Assembly (NCBI GenBank): GCA_021153285.1
Contig: JAGKTT010000002.1
Span: 46,069-110,068, forward strand
DNA length: 64,000 nucleotides
Direction: 5' to 3'
Source: Bacteroidia bacterium
Lineage (GTDB): Bacteria; Bacteroidota; Bacteroidia; Bacteroidales; UBA932
Each line of letters begins with the position of its first letter. Within the stretch, counting starts at the first letter, position 1. Under the pieces are notes generated by a model. The model worked only from the letters and a program-made list of their open reading frames with translations. It was not told the DNA's origin and did not search any database. This document shows positions 35,166-44,181 of this stretch, piece after piece. Both the position numbers and the translations under genes were made by a program.

Positions 35166-35705
35166 ATGACGTCCAAGAGAGAAAAGATTCTGCTTCAAGG
35201 CCTTGCTGATGGTAACGAAAAAGCCTTCAGGGAGGTCTTCGAGCATTATTATCCGAAAGTCAAGTGCTTTCTCAGACAGTTCATTCATAACGAGGAGGAT
35301 GCCAGAGACCTTGCACAGAACATATTCATCAAGATCTGGCTTCAAAGAGTGCTTCTTCGAGAAATCAAATCCTTCGGTGCATACTTGTACACCATGTGCA
35401 GGAATGCAGCCATTGACTATGGGCGGGTGTACAAAGTAAAGATTCCTTTCACAGAGGGCGATGAAGGAGAGTATGAGTCTGAAAGTGAGTTCTTTGCCAA
35501 AGAAACTGAAATCCAGGTGACCAATATAATAAAGGGACTGCCGGAAAAGAGGAAAAAGATATTCATAATGTCACGTCTGGAAGGAAAGCCGTATGAGGAG
35601 ATTGCTCAAAAGATGGGTATAACCAGAAAGACGGTGGAAAATCATATACACCTGGCATTAAAGGAATTAAGAAAGATAATATCAGTGATAGTCCTGTTTA
35701 TTTAA
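35166..35705 (+). CDS. ECF-type RNA polymerase sigma factor
   Basis: This 179-residue sigma-70-family factor has region 2 (about 18-85: FREVFEHYYPKVKCFLRQ, EDARDLAQNIFIKIW) and region 4 (about 125-172: LPEKRKKIFIMSRLEGKPYEEIAQKMGITRKTVENHIHLALKELRK). Length and pattern fit the Bacteroidota family 1 ECF sigma factors, which usually sit before a FecR anti-sigma and a SusC with an STN domain. That is exactly the order here. It should drive transcription of the SusCD genes behind it and perhaps other targets when released by FecR. Confidence 0.93.
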   Translation: MTSKREKILLQGLADGNEKAFREVFEHYYPKVKCFLRQFIHNEEDARDLAQNIFIKIWLQRVLLREIKSFGAYLYTMCRNAAIDYGRVYKVKIPFTEGDEGEYESESEFFAKETEIQVTNIIKGLPEKRKKIFIMSRLEGKPYEEIAQKMGITRKTVENHIHLALKELRKIISVIVLFI

Positions 35706-35757
35706 GGCTTGGGGGCTATGATCGGATTTTTCGTCAACTATATACAGCAATAAACCT

Positions 35758-36654
35758 ATGTCTGCATACAAGTTCAAAGGTTGGGAAAACATAGACGGGT
35801 CATCGGTGACACGTGAGGAGACGGATTCTGCCTTCAAGGTCGTCATGCATAGTGCCCGGGAGATAGAGGCGGCATATCAAGTCAGGCAGAAGACAGTGAA
35901 GAGGGCAAAGGTCATGCGCATCATGATGTATGCGGCAGCCGCCTTGATTCTGATAGCATCGCCTTTGGCCATCTATCATATGATGGACCATGAGGAGACT
36001 GACCTTATGGCCACTTCTTCTCTCACTACAGATCACGGAGAGATTCAGGAGATCACCCTGCCGGACGGCAGCATGGTCACGCTTAACTCCGGATCGACTC
36101 TAACATGGCCGGATGAATTCTCAAAGAACAGGGTTGTCACACTCACTGGTGAGGCGTTGTTCAATGTGACAGCAGACAGAAAGCATAAGTTCATTGTCCG
36201 GACAGAGGAACTTCAGATAACAGTCCACGGAACGATTTTCGACGTCTGCGACTATCCTGAAGACGGCCGTGCAACAGTGACGCTTTGCAAAGGTTCTGTT
36301 GCTGTGAAAAGATCTGAGGAGAGAGTCCAAGCGGCAACACTCAGCCCTGACCAGACATATACATATGATAAGGAAAGCGGAGCAGTCACAGTCAAGGTGA
36401 TTGACGCTGCCGAGGCTACGCTCTGGACAGGCGGACATATCTATATAAAGTCTCAGACGTTGGAACAGGCTGCAAGGATGGTAGAAAGAAGGTTCGGTGT
36501 GAACATACACTTCCTCACAGACAAGCATCAGGAAACAGTCCTGACAGCCAAATTCGCAAACGGAGAAACATTGCACGAAATAATGGCAGCCATCCGCCAA
36601 CTCGTGCCTGAAATGGAATACAGTATCGAAGAAAAGGATATTTTCATCAGATAA
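35758..36654 (+). CDS. FecR-family anti-sigma factor
   Basis: This 298-residue single-pass inner-membrane protein has a cytoplasmic N-terminus (about 1-55), a TM (about 57-77, IMMYAAAALILIASPLAIY) and a periplasmic FecR domain (about 95-195, ITLPDGSMVTLNSGSTLTWP and TVHGTIFDVCDYPEDG). A DUF4974-like C-terminal STN-binding domain follows (about 230-298, LEQAARMVERRFGVNIHFL). FecR proteins hold the ECF sigma factor at the membrane and release it on a signal from the partner TonB receptor. The gene follows the sigma gene by 52 bases and precedes the STN-SusC by 9 bases. Confidence 0.93.
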   Translation: MSAYKFKGWENIDGSSVTREETDSAFKVVMHSAREIEAAYQVRQKTVKRAKVMRIMMYAAAALILIASPLAIYHMMDHEETDLMATSSLTTDHGEIQEITLPDGSMVTLNSGSTLTWPDEFSKNRVVTLTGEALFNVTADRKHKFIVRTEELQITVHGTIFDVCDYPEDGRATVTLCKGSVAVKRSEERVQAATLSPDQTYTYDKESGAVTVKVIDAAEATLWTGGHIYIKSQTLEQAARMVERRFGVNIHFLTDKHQETVLTAKFANGETLHEIMAAIRQLVPEMEYSIEEKDIFIR

Positions 36655-36663
36655 GAGCCCTTC

Positions 36664-39600
36664 ATGAGATCCGCAATCAACACGGTGCTCGTCATCGCCG
36701 GACTAATCTGCACTTTGACTCTTTCAGCTCAAGACCAGACCATAGAATTCCCTCAGGGGAAACTCAGAATCAGGAAAGCGTTCGAGGTGATAGAGGCACA
36801 GAGCGGTCTGTTTGTCGCATATAATGAAGACCTGCTGGATGTAAATAAGAAAGTTACCCCTCCCAAGTCGGAAACCGTAAGCCGTGCTATGGAGATTCTG
36901 CTGCACGGAACAGGTATGGAAGCTATATTCCAAGGCAAACTTATCCTCGTAGTGCTGTCAGAGAAAGCTCAGAGCGAAAGTCTATCGGCCAAGGACGAGA
37001 AAGGCATTTACGTCAACATGCTGGAAGAGGCTGTTGTGGTCGGTTACGGTACCATGCAGAAGAAGGATATCACCTCAGCTATCAGCACATATCGGCCGTT
37101 GGAAAAGGGAGAAAGGCAGGTCGGATGTCCCGATGCCCTCCTGCAAGGAAGAGTGGCCGGCGTGAATGTCACGGCTTCGTCCGGAACCCCTGGCAGCAGG
37201 AACAGAGTGAGTATCAGAGGTATCGGTTCTCTCACTGCTGGCAATGAGCCTCTTTATGTGGTCGATGGCATTCCGCTGAGCAACACATCGGCAGATGCCG
37301 GAAAATGGGGCGGAGAAACCTTGAATCCTCTTGCAGACATCAATCCAGCCGACATAGAATCAATCCAGATACTCAAAGACGCGGCCTCGGCGGCCATCTA
37401 TGGTTCAAGGGGTACAAATGGAGTCATACTCATCACCACAAAAAAGGGTTACAAGGGAGCACCGAAAGTAACGGCGGATGCATCCACAAGTATATCATAT
37501 ATCCCGAACCTCAAGAAACTGGCTGTGGCGGATGCAGACCTTTATCTGCAGGTTCAGAACGAGGCAATAGACAACTACAACCGTCAGACAGGTTCCTCTG
37601 TGTCTCATCTTTCTAATCCTTTTCCTGACAGAGCACAGTTCAACTGGACAGACGTAGTATTCCGTACAGCGTTCACATGGAATGGCAATCTCTCAGTCTC
37701 GGGAGGCTCGCAGCGAAACAGATACTACATATCAGCCAACGCACGTCAGAACCAGGGCACGGTCATCGGCAGCCGTTTAGACAAATACGGAGTGAAGGCA
37801 AATGTGACCTCCGACATAAGGGACTGGCTTTCGGTCGGGATGAACCTCACTGCCAGCCACACGTACTCAGACAGGGTACCTGACGGCAATATGGGTACAT
37901 CGATCCTGACCCATGCATTAGAACACCGTCCATGGGACACTCCATATCATCCGGATGGGTCATACACGATCAAGGATGTGGACCTTCTTCACTACAATCT
38001 AATCCAGGCCATCAATGAGCAGGATGTATATAACAGGAACTTCCGAATGTTCGGAAGCGCATATCTCTCGGTAACTCCTATCAAGGGGCTGAAATTCAAG
38101 ACCAGCATAGGAGGGGACTTCATGTATGCGGAAGACCATATATATTACACTGCCAAGCATATGTACGGCAACTCCGTCGGTCTGCTCACAGATGCCCGCA
38201 AGGCATATACCTCCGTTGTGATTGACAACATACTTTCATATGGTTTCAGTTCGACAAGAGGTTTCGCTATTGACATTATGCTGGGGCACTCGTTCCAGAA
38301 GGATGCTTCATCCACCGCATCCCAAACAGGACAAGGTTTTCCATCCTCGGACTTCGACGTGAATTCAGTGGCTGCCGAATATACCGATGTCACTTCCGGA
38401 ATGTCCTCATGGGCTCTGCAGTCATTTATGTTCAGGACAACTCTGAAATATCAGAGCCGTTACCTCCTCACACTGACTGCACGAGCCGACGGATCGTCAA
38501 AATTCGCCAGGGAGAACAGATATGGGTTCTTTCCGTCAGCATCCGCCGGATGGGTCGTATCCAAGGAACCGTTCTGGACTGCACATAGAACTGAATTCAA
38601 GCTCAGAACCAGCTTTGGAGTGACAGGAAACCAGGGAGGTATCGGGGCATATGCTTATCAGACATTGGCAAACGGAGGATACAACTATCTGAATGAAAAC
38701 GGGATAGCACTAATGACCCAGGGAAACAGAGATCTCAGATGGGAGAAGGCCTCCCAATTTGACATCGGGGCAGATCTGTCATTCTGGTCAGGAGCTCTGA
38801 CAGTATCTGCCGACCTGTTCCAGAAAGATACCAAGGACCTTCTCTACAACAAGCCGACATCAGCCGTGAGCGGCTTCACATACAAGATCAGCAACATCGG
38901 ATCCATGCGGAACCGAGGACTAGAACTCACCATCGGCTCAGAACTGTCCGGGCACGGCGTCCTTTGGAAGGGAGATTTCAACATCTCATTCATAAAGAAT
39001 CGTCTGACTTCATTGCTTGATGATAATGACATCGTGACCACTGACGACTACCATGCCCTCAAGGTGGATGAAGAAGTGGGAAGTTTCTATATGATCAGGA
39101 TGCTGGGAATTTATCAGGACGACAGTCAGGTGCCGGAGACTCTCTACAAGCAAGGTATCCGCGCAGGAGATGTGATATATGAGGATGTGAACGGAGACGG
39201 AGAGATAGATACAGTGAACGACAGCCAGTTTGTGGGATCAGCCAACCCGGTCTTCTCTGGAGGACTTAACAACAGCATATCATGGAAGGGGTTCGACCTC
39301 AGCCTCTTTCTGACGTTTTCATACGGCAACAAGATATACCAGACATGGACTGGCGGTCTGCGTCTGGGAAACGGCGAATGGCCAGCGCAAAGGTCGGAGG
39401 CTTTGGCAAGATGGACAGGGCCGGGGACCAGCAGCAGCGTGCCGAGGGCGATATATGGAATGTCCTGGAACTCGACGAAATTCAAGAGCACACGCTTCCT
39501 GCATGACGCCTCATATCTGAGATGCCGCAACCTGTCGCTTGGCTACACCATCCCTCCTGACAAGAGCAGAATGGCGGGGATGACTTCCATCAGGGTATAT

Positions 39601-39750
39601 GTAGCTGCGGACAACCTTTTCCTGATATCTCCATACCGCTACATCGACCCAGAAGTGAACACCAGTCTCGACGCCACCAAAATGGGACTCGACTGCATGT
39701 GGATACCTCAGCCGAGATCATTCACATTTGGAGTAACCGTAAAGTTCTGA
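36664..39750 (+). CDS. SusC/RagA-type TonB receptor with STN but no carboxypeptidase-like domain
   Basis: This 1028-residue outer-membrane receptor has a Sec signal (to LTLSAQ, about residue 22) and an STN domain (about 26-98: KLRIRKAFEVIEAQSGLFVAYNEDLLDVNKKV). It then passes almost directly to the TonB-box-like EEAVVVGYGTMQKKD (about 121-135) and the plug (LQGRVAGVNVTASSGTPGSRNRVSIRGIGSL, YVVDGIPL, ILKDAASAAIYGSRGTNGVILITTKKG). The usual CarboxypepD-regulatory-like sandwich between STN and plug is missing; only about 20 residues lie there. A complete barrel ends in TFGVTVKF. The STN domain should contact FecR and signal to the sigma factor. Confidence 0.93.
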   Translation: MRSAINTVLVIAGLICTLTLSAQDQTIEFPQGKLRIRKAFEVIEAQSGLFVAYNEDLLDVNKKVTPPKSETVSRAMEILLHGTGMEAIFQGKLILVVLSEKAQSESLSAKDEKGIYVNMLEEAVVVGYGTMQKKDITSAISTYRPLEKGERQVGCPDALLQGRVAGVNVTASSGTPGSRNRVSIRGIGSLTAGNEPLYVVDGIPLSNTSADAGKWGGETLNPLADINPADIESIQILKDAASAAIYGSRGTNGVILITTKKGYKGAPKVTADASTSISYIPNLKKLAVADADLYLQVQNEAIDNYNRQTGSSVSHLSNPFPDRAQFNWTDVVFRTAFTWNGNLSVSGGSQRNRYYISANARQNQGTVIGSRLDKYGVKANVTSDIRDWLSVGMNLTASHTYSDRVPDGNMGTSILTHALEHRPWDTPYHPDGSYTIKDVDLLHYNLIQAINEQDVYNRNFRMFGSAYLSVTPIKGLKFKTSIGGDFMYAEDHIYYTAKHMYGNSVGLLTDARKAYTSVVIDNILSYGFSSTRGFAIDIMLGHSFQKDASSTASQTGQGFPSSDFDVNSVAAEYTDVTSGMSSWALQSFMFRTTLKYQSRYLLTLTARADGSSKFARENRYGFFPSASAGWVVSKEPFWTAHRTEFKLRTSFGVTGNQGGIGAYAYQTLANGGYNYLNENGIALMTQGNRDLRWEKASQFDIGADLSFWSGALTVSADLFQKDTKDLLYNKPTSAVSGFTYKISNIGSMRNRGLELTIGSELSGHGVLWKGDFNISFIKNRLTSLLDDNDIVTTDDYHALKVDEEVGSFYMIRMLGIYQDDSQVPETLYKQGIRAGDVIYEDVNGDGEIDTVNDSQFVGSANPVFSGGLNNSISWKGFDLSLFLTFSYGNKIYQTWTGGLRLGNGEWPAQRSEALARWTGPGTSSSVPRAIYGMSWNSTKFKSTRFLHDASYLRCRNLSLGYTIPPDKSRMAGMTSIRVYVAADNLFLISPYRYIDPEVNTSLDATKMGLDCMWIPQPRSFTFGVTVKF

Positions 39751-39754
39751 TGAC

Positions 39755-40864
39755 ATGAAGAAAATAATGCTCACACCTATACTCATATGTCTGCCGCTGC
39801 TCTGCTGTTGCGACAGACATCTCGACCAGTATCCGCACAACGGCATTTCAAGTGAGCTGATCTGCGAGGAGGATGCTCAGCTGCTTCTTACGGGTGCATA
39901 CAACATCGCCCAGTACAAACCGACATTCAATGGCTGGGCTCTGTTCGACCTGATCGGCGGAGATATCATCCGCACCGGAGCATCCGGCATGAACACACCG
40001 GAACTGCTGGTCACCATGGGCATAACTCCGAACCAGAGCATTGTGGCGAGTCCTTGGAACGGATTCTATGCCGGACTATACCAGATCAACGTCTTCATTG
40101 AGAAGATCGGACAGCTGCCGCAATCCCAGAAAAAAGACGAGATGCTGGCAGCAGGACATTTCTTCAGGGGATTGTACTATTATAACATTACGGCACGGTG
40201 GAGAAATATTCCCATCGTGACTTCTACCATCGACACCGATGTGCCTCAGACACCGGAAGAAGAAGCATGGATCTTCGTGGCAGAGGAATTCAAGGAAGCC
40301 ATCAGGCTCGGGAGTGACTTTCAGGACAAGAACCATGTCTCGTATCAGGCGGCCAAGGCTCTGCTAGCCAGGACATATCTGGCTATGGGAATGATGAAGG
40401 AAGCCGCACAGGTTGCAGAAGAAGTCATAGCTGACGTAAACTTCACACTATCTGACTTCAACAGCATCTTCCGAGGAGGGTACAACCGGGAAGAGATCTT
40501 CTCCTTTGCGAATCTCGTTCAGGAAAGCAGCGTGAATATGAGTTCCTACTATTACACCAAGCAGTCTCCGGTGGGAGGTGCATATAATTTCTGCCCGACT
40601 CAGGAGGCGATGGACATGTATGGGCCTGACGATTCAAGAAAGAGCGTCTCAGTGGACTATCAGGGCGTCCTTGATGAAAGAAGGCTGGAACTGTTCGGTG
40701 AGGGATTCAGATGGTTCGATCTGGTCAGAACAGGCAGATACGAAAAGACAGTCAGCGTGGATTCAAGATACACGGTCCTCCCGATCCCGGCCAGAGAACT
40801 CACCCTCAACAAAAGACTGAAGCAGCACCCTTTGTGGGATGCTGCCTCTGACAATAAGAATTGA
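39755..40864 (+). CDS. Short SusD/RagB-type surface lipoprotein, apparent internal deletion
   Basis: This 369-residue SusD-like lipoprotein (lipobox LLCCC, Cys about 18-20) is the partner of the SusC just upstream (4-base spacing). The N-terminal SusD part looks normal (LLLTGAYNIAQY, helical TPR-like stretches, HFFRGLYYYNITARW). SusD proteins are normally about 500 residues. After DSRKSVSVD (about 300) the text jumps to ERRLELFGEGFRWFDLVRTGRY, missing the conserved RYADxLLxxAEAL and iN.vR.RAG region seen in the intact SusD at 49598-51094. The reading frame is kept, so this is an in-frame loss of roughly 100 or more residues. It may have altered or lost ligand binding. Confidence 0.9.
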   Translation: MKKIMLTPILICLPLLCCCDRHLDQYPHNGISSELICEEDAQLLLTGAYNIAQYKPTFNGWALFDLIGGDIIRTGASGMNTPELLVTMGITPNQSIVASPWNGFYAGLYQINVFIEKIGQLPQSQKKDEMLAAGHFFRGLYYYNITARWRNIPIVTSTIDTDVPQTPEEEAWIFVAEEFKEAIRLGSDFQDKNHVSYQAAKALLARTYLAMGMMKEAAQVAEEVIADVNFTLSDFNSIFRGGYNREEIFSFANLVQESSVNMSSYYYTKQSPVGGAYNFCPTQEAMDMYGPDDSRKSVSVDYQGVLDERRLELFGEGFRWFDLVRTGRYEKTVSVDSRYTVLPIPARELTLNKRLKQHPLWDAASDNKN

Positions 40865-40872
40865 CAAGTTGC

Positions 40873-41964
40873 CTATCTTACTCCGTATTTCTTCAGAATC
40901 TTCCTGATTTTCGGTGATATGGTCTCCACCATATACCGGAAACCAAGGTCAGTAGGATGCGTTCCGTCAGCCGTAGCTATGTGTTCGTCACCGAGAAAGC
41001 CTTCCGAAGATATGAAGTATATGTGTTTATCAGTCTTCATCCTGCGTCTTACGACCTCTTCGGCAGCTGTCTGCTTTGCGGATTCCCAATCTTCGCGGGA
41101 TAGGCTGAAGTTTCTGGTCTCGCGTCTTTCCGTCTGAAGGAAGATCATCGGGACTCCCGGATGGGCAGCTCTGATGATATCGACAAATGAATCAAAACGC
41201 TCATATATCACGTCTGACGAAGGATTGGAAAATGTGTCAAACACAAAGGCATCCACATCCGGAATATCTGCAAGGAGTTCAGCATATTCCTTTTCCAGCC
41301 TGGACTTGCCGCTGAACCCAAGATTTATGCAGTACCAGTCGTTCTCTCTGCCAATAAGTGCCGGGTAGGACATGCCGGGACGGCTTGCGGCTGCGCCATG
41401 CGTGATGCTGGATCCCTTGACCACTATCTTATGTCTGAAAGGATTGGCAAGAGGACTGACCGCAGCCCCTTCTTCTATGCCTATCTGAAGTTCATCCACC
41501 TTGTCGAACAATGGAAGATACAGAAGACACTGCTTCTGTCCTTCCGCCATATCGGCGACTATCGTACTTTCATGGCTGTCATATGGAGGCGTGTCCATGT
41601 CTGGAGTTCCAACTCCGGCAAACACCCACTTGCCGTCCTTCATTATATACAGGTCCAGACCTTTCTGCCCTATGGCAGCCATGTTGGAACCTGAATTACT
41701 CTCACCGGTTGTCCATCTTGCGCGTATGGTGCGGCTGTCTGTGGAGAACAGCACTGCCAGACCGGTAGAGTAAGAGGCATACTTGTCTATAGTCACGTCG
41801 TTGAACTTATAGACAGAGGTATCGATTCTTGTGAATGCCTTGGTGGTCGGCAGCGGTTTGCCGATCACGGTCAGCGTTGAGGCATCAACATATCTGACAT
41901 TCTGTGCCGATGCCGTCATGACTGACAGCACGGCACAGACTGATATGATCAGTTTTCTGAGCAT
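40873..41964 (-). CDS. SGNH-fold hydrolase, secreted
   Basis: From the ATG at 41964 the 363-residue product begins with a clear Sec signal (MLRKLIISVCAVLSVMTASAQ). Longer starts at 41988 and 42081 add residues without a signal. A beta-rich N-terminal domain of about 150 residues (SGNH-N type) precedes the SGNH catalytic domain. The landmarks are GSSITHGA (Ser nucleophile block), LGFSGKSRLEKEY (Gly/Asn blocks) and DGTHPTDLGF (Asp-His block). These hydrolases cut ester bonds, for example acetyl groups on glycans or lipids. It is the last gene of the large minus-strand operon and convergent with the short SusD. Confidence 0.88.
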   Translation of the reverse strand: MLRKLIISVCAVLSVMTASAQNVRYVDASTLTVIGKPLPTTKAFTRIDTSVYKFNDVTIDKYASYSTGLAVLFSTDSRTIRARWTTGESNSGSNMAAIGQKGLDLYIMKDGKWVFAGVGTPDMDTPPYDSHESTIVADMAEGQKQCLLYLPLFDKVDELQIGIEEGAAVSPLANPFRHKIVVKGSSITHGAAASRPGMSYPALIGRENDWYCINLGFSGKSRLEKEYAELLADIPDVDAFVFDTFSNPSSDVIYERFDSFVDIIRAAHPGVPMIFLQTERRETRNFSLSREDWESAKQTAAEEVVRRRMKTDKHIYFISSEGFLGDEHIATADGTHPTDLGFRYMVETISPKIRKILKKYGVR

Positions 41965-42098
41965 CTGTCCTGAATTATTCTGAGACATAAACCTTATACT
42001 TGAGCATAAAACACCTTCAAATCCAGTTTCGAGGCAATCTGTCAAAGGAGAAACGTATTCCTCTGTCATTTTACTTTTCATGATACTGATGATTTTGA

Positions 42099-44162
42099 TT
42101 ATAAGATTATGTGTTCTTTGAGTTTTATATCCTGAGAAGAGGCTCCGACCATTATGGTGAAGGTGCCAGGATTGATACGCCAGTCATGAATGTCCACATC
42201 GTAAAAGGCAAAGGCACTTCGAGGCAGACGGACAGTGACGACGGCAGACTCCCCTTTCGGGATGAAGACCTTGTCGTAGCCTTTGAGTTCCTTGGCAGGA
42301 CGGGCAACGCATGGGTTATCCTCGCCCACATAGATCTGAACCACTTCGGCAGCATCAAAGTTTCCTGTATTCGTCACAGTGAGAGTCACATCCACTCCGT
42401 CTCCATTCCGGCTGACCATGAGGTCCGAATATTCGAACGAGGTATATGTGAGACCATGTCCGAAAGGATAGAGAGGGCTGACTCCTTTCTTTTCATATCC
42501 TCTGTATCCCACGAATATGCCTTCTCCGTATGTGACATTGAGAGTGGAATGTCCGCGTTTGGTCATCGGCTTCTCCACATAGTAGTTGTCATACGTCGGA
42601 TTATCCTCCGGCCTTGCCTCGATGCTGATCGGGAGACGTCCGGAAGGAGATATTTCGCCAGCAAGCATACGCGCAATGGCAAGTCCGCCCTCCTGTCCCG
42701 GATACCAGCCCATGAGAACTGCCGACACCTTGTCGTGCCAACGGCTCATATCCACGGCTCCACCGGAATAGATCACCACGATCACATTGTCGTTGTGCTC
42801 TGCAGCGAACTCGATGAGTTCGTCCTGTCCCTGAGGAAGAGCGAAGGTCCTGTCATGGTCTTCCTTCTCAGTCTGTCTGTCGAAACCCACAGAAACGACC
42901 ACGGCATCAGCCTCTTTCAGTGTACGGGCAGCCTTCCTGTAGTCTTCACCCACGAGAGTCACAGGGAAATCCTCTCCCAGCTGATTCATGCCCTCGTAAA
43001 GGGAAATCGAATAGAGAGGGTCCACCGATCCGCTGCCGCCTCCGCAAGGAATGATGTCGGCACGAGGGCCCATCAGAGCCACTCTGCCACCCTTTTTAAG
43101 AGGAAGAGCGTCTTCATTCTTGAGAAGTACAGCCGACTCGCATGAGAGCTTGTAGGCCACCTCACGGGAATACGGATTATCCTCCTTTATGGTTGTGTCC
43201 AGCTGAGGACGGTCGAGGAAACCATAGGCGATCAGAGAAGCGAGGATGTTCTCCACCTTCCGGTCGATATCCTTCTCACGGATGACTCCTGTCTCGATGA
43301 GAGGTTTTATTGCATCATAGTTCATGCAGAATCCCTCAGGCATCTCGAGGTCGAGTCCGCTGCGGACACAGCCGAGCGTAGAGTAGGTGGAGGTCCAGTC
43401 GGACATCACAAAGCCCTCGAAGCCCCATTTGTCCTTGAGGGTCTCGGTGAGAAGCCATCTGTTCTCTGCCGCATGAACGTTGTTCACGAGATTATAGCTA
43501 CTCATCACGGAAGCCACACCGGCGTCCACCGCAGCCTTGAAGGCAGGAAAATAGATTTCATTGATGGTGCGTTCATCAGCGTCCGAGCTCACATGATGGC
43601 GGTTGAACTCCTGATTATTCAGGGCAAAATGCTTGACCGTGGCCATCACACCCTGGGATTGTACTCCCTTGATGTATCCGACGGCTGTAGCAGCGGCCAG
43701 GCACGGATCTTCACCCATATACTCGAAGTTTCTGCCGCAAAGCGGGCTGCGGCAGATGTTCACGCCCGGGCCCAGAAGGATATGCACACCCCTTGCGCGG
43801 GAATCCTGGCCGAGGGCTACACCCATCTCATATGCCACGTCCTCGTTCCAGGATGCGGCAGCCGCCACTCCGCAGGCAAAGAGAGTACTCCTGGTGTTAT
43901 TGCGAACTCCCTGAGGACCATCCGCCATACGGATGAGAGGAATGCCGAGACGTTCGACCGGACGGATATAGAAGCCATCCTTGGAACCGCCTATATAGTC
44001 GCATTTCTCTTCAAGGGTCATCCTGGCAACCAGTGCGGAGGCTCTGTCCCTATGCTCCTGAGTGACAGGATAAGCGACATCATCAGCCGGCTGATGAGAA
44101 GAACAGCCGGCGCTTGCCAGAAACGCCACGCCGACTGTTATTGATAATAGCCTGATATTCAT
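42099..44162 (-). CDS. GH3-family beta-glycosidase lipoprotein
   Basis: This 687-residue lipoprotein (signal to LASAGC) has a GH3 N-terminal TIM-barrel (about 40-330) with KHFALNNQEFNRHHVSSDADERT and the nucleophile segment GFVMSDWTST (Asp about 253). The C-terminal domain (about 350-540) and a fibronectin-III-like domain (about 570-687, HGLTYTSFEYSDL) follow. This is the layout of beta-glucosidases/xylosidases. It probably trims oligosaccharides at the surface or in the periplasm. The sugar cannot be read from sequence. It is in the same operon as the SusCD and EEP genes. Confidence 0.93.
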   Translation of the reverse strand: MNIRLLSITVGVAFLASAGCSSHQPADDVAYPVTQEHRDRASALVARMTLEEKCDYIGGSKDGFYIRPVERLGIPLIRMADGPQGVRNNTRSTLFACGVAAAASWNEDVAYEMGVALGQDSRARGVHILLGPGVNICRSPLCGRNFEYMGEDPCLAAATAVGYIKGVQSQGVMATVKHFALNNQEFNRHHVSSDADERTINEIYFPAFKAAVDAGVASVMSSYNLVNNVHAAENRWLLTETLKDKWGFEGFVMSDWTSTYSTLGCVRSGLDLEMPEGFCMNYDAIKPLIETGVIREKDIDRKVENILASLIAYGFLDRPQLDTTIKEDNPYSREVAYKLSCESAVLLKNEDALPLKKGGRVALMGPRADIIPCGGGSGSVDPLYSISLYEGMNQLGEDFPVTLVGEDYRKAARTLKEADAVVVSVGFDRQTEKEDHDRTFALPQGQDELIEFAAEHNDNVIVVIYSGGAVDMSRWHDKVSAVLMGWYPGQEGGLAIARMLAGEISPSGRLPISIEARPEDNPTYDNYYVEKPMTKRGHSTLNVTYGEGIFVGYRGYEKKGVSPLYPFGHGLTYTSFEYSDLMVSRNGDGVDVTLTVTNTGNFDAAEVVQIYVGEDNPCVARPAKELKGYDKVFIPKGESAVVTVRLPRSAFAFYDVDIHDWRINPGTFTIMVGASSQDIKLKEHIIL

Positions 44163-44181
44163 ATGAATATAGTCTGTTTAA

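Noticed and set aside
42111..43145. 344-residue plus-strand ORF
   Set aside because: Antisense to the GH3 gene, which has a full family match; no domain seen.
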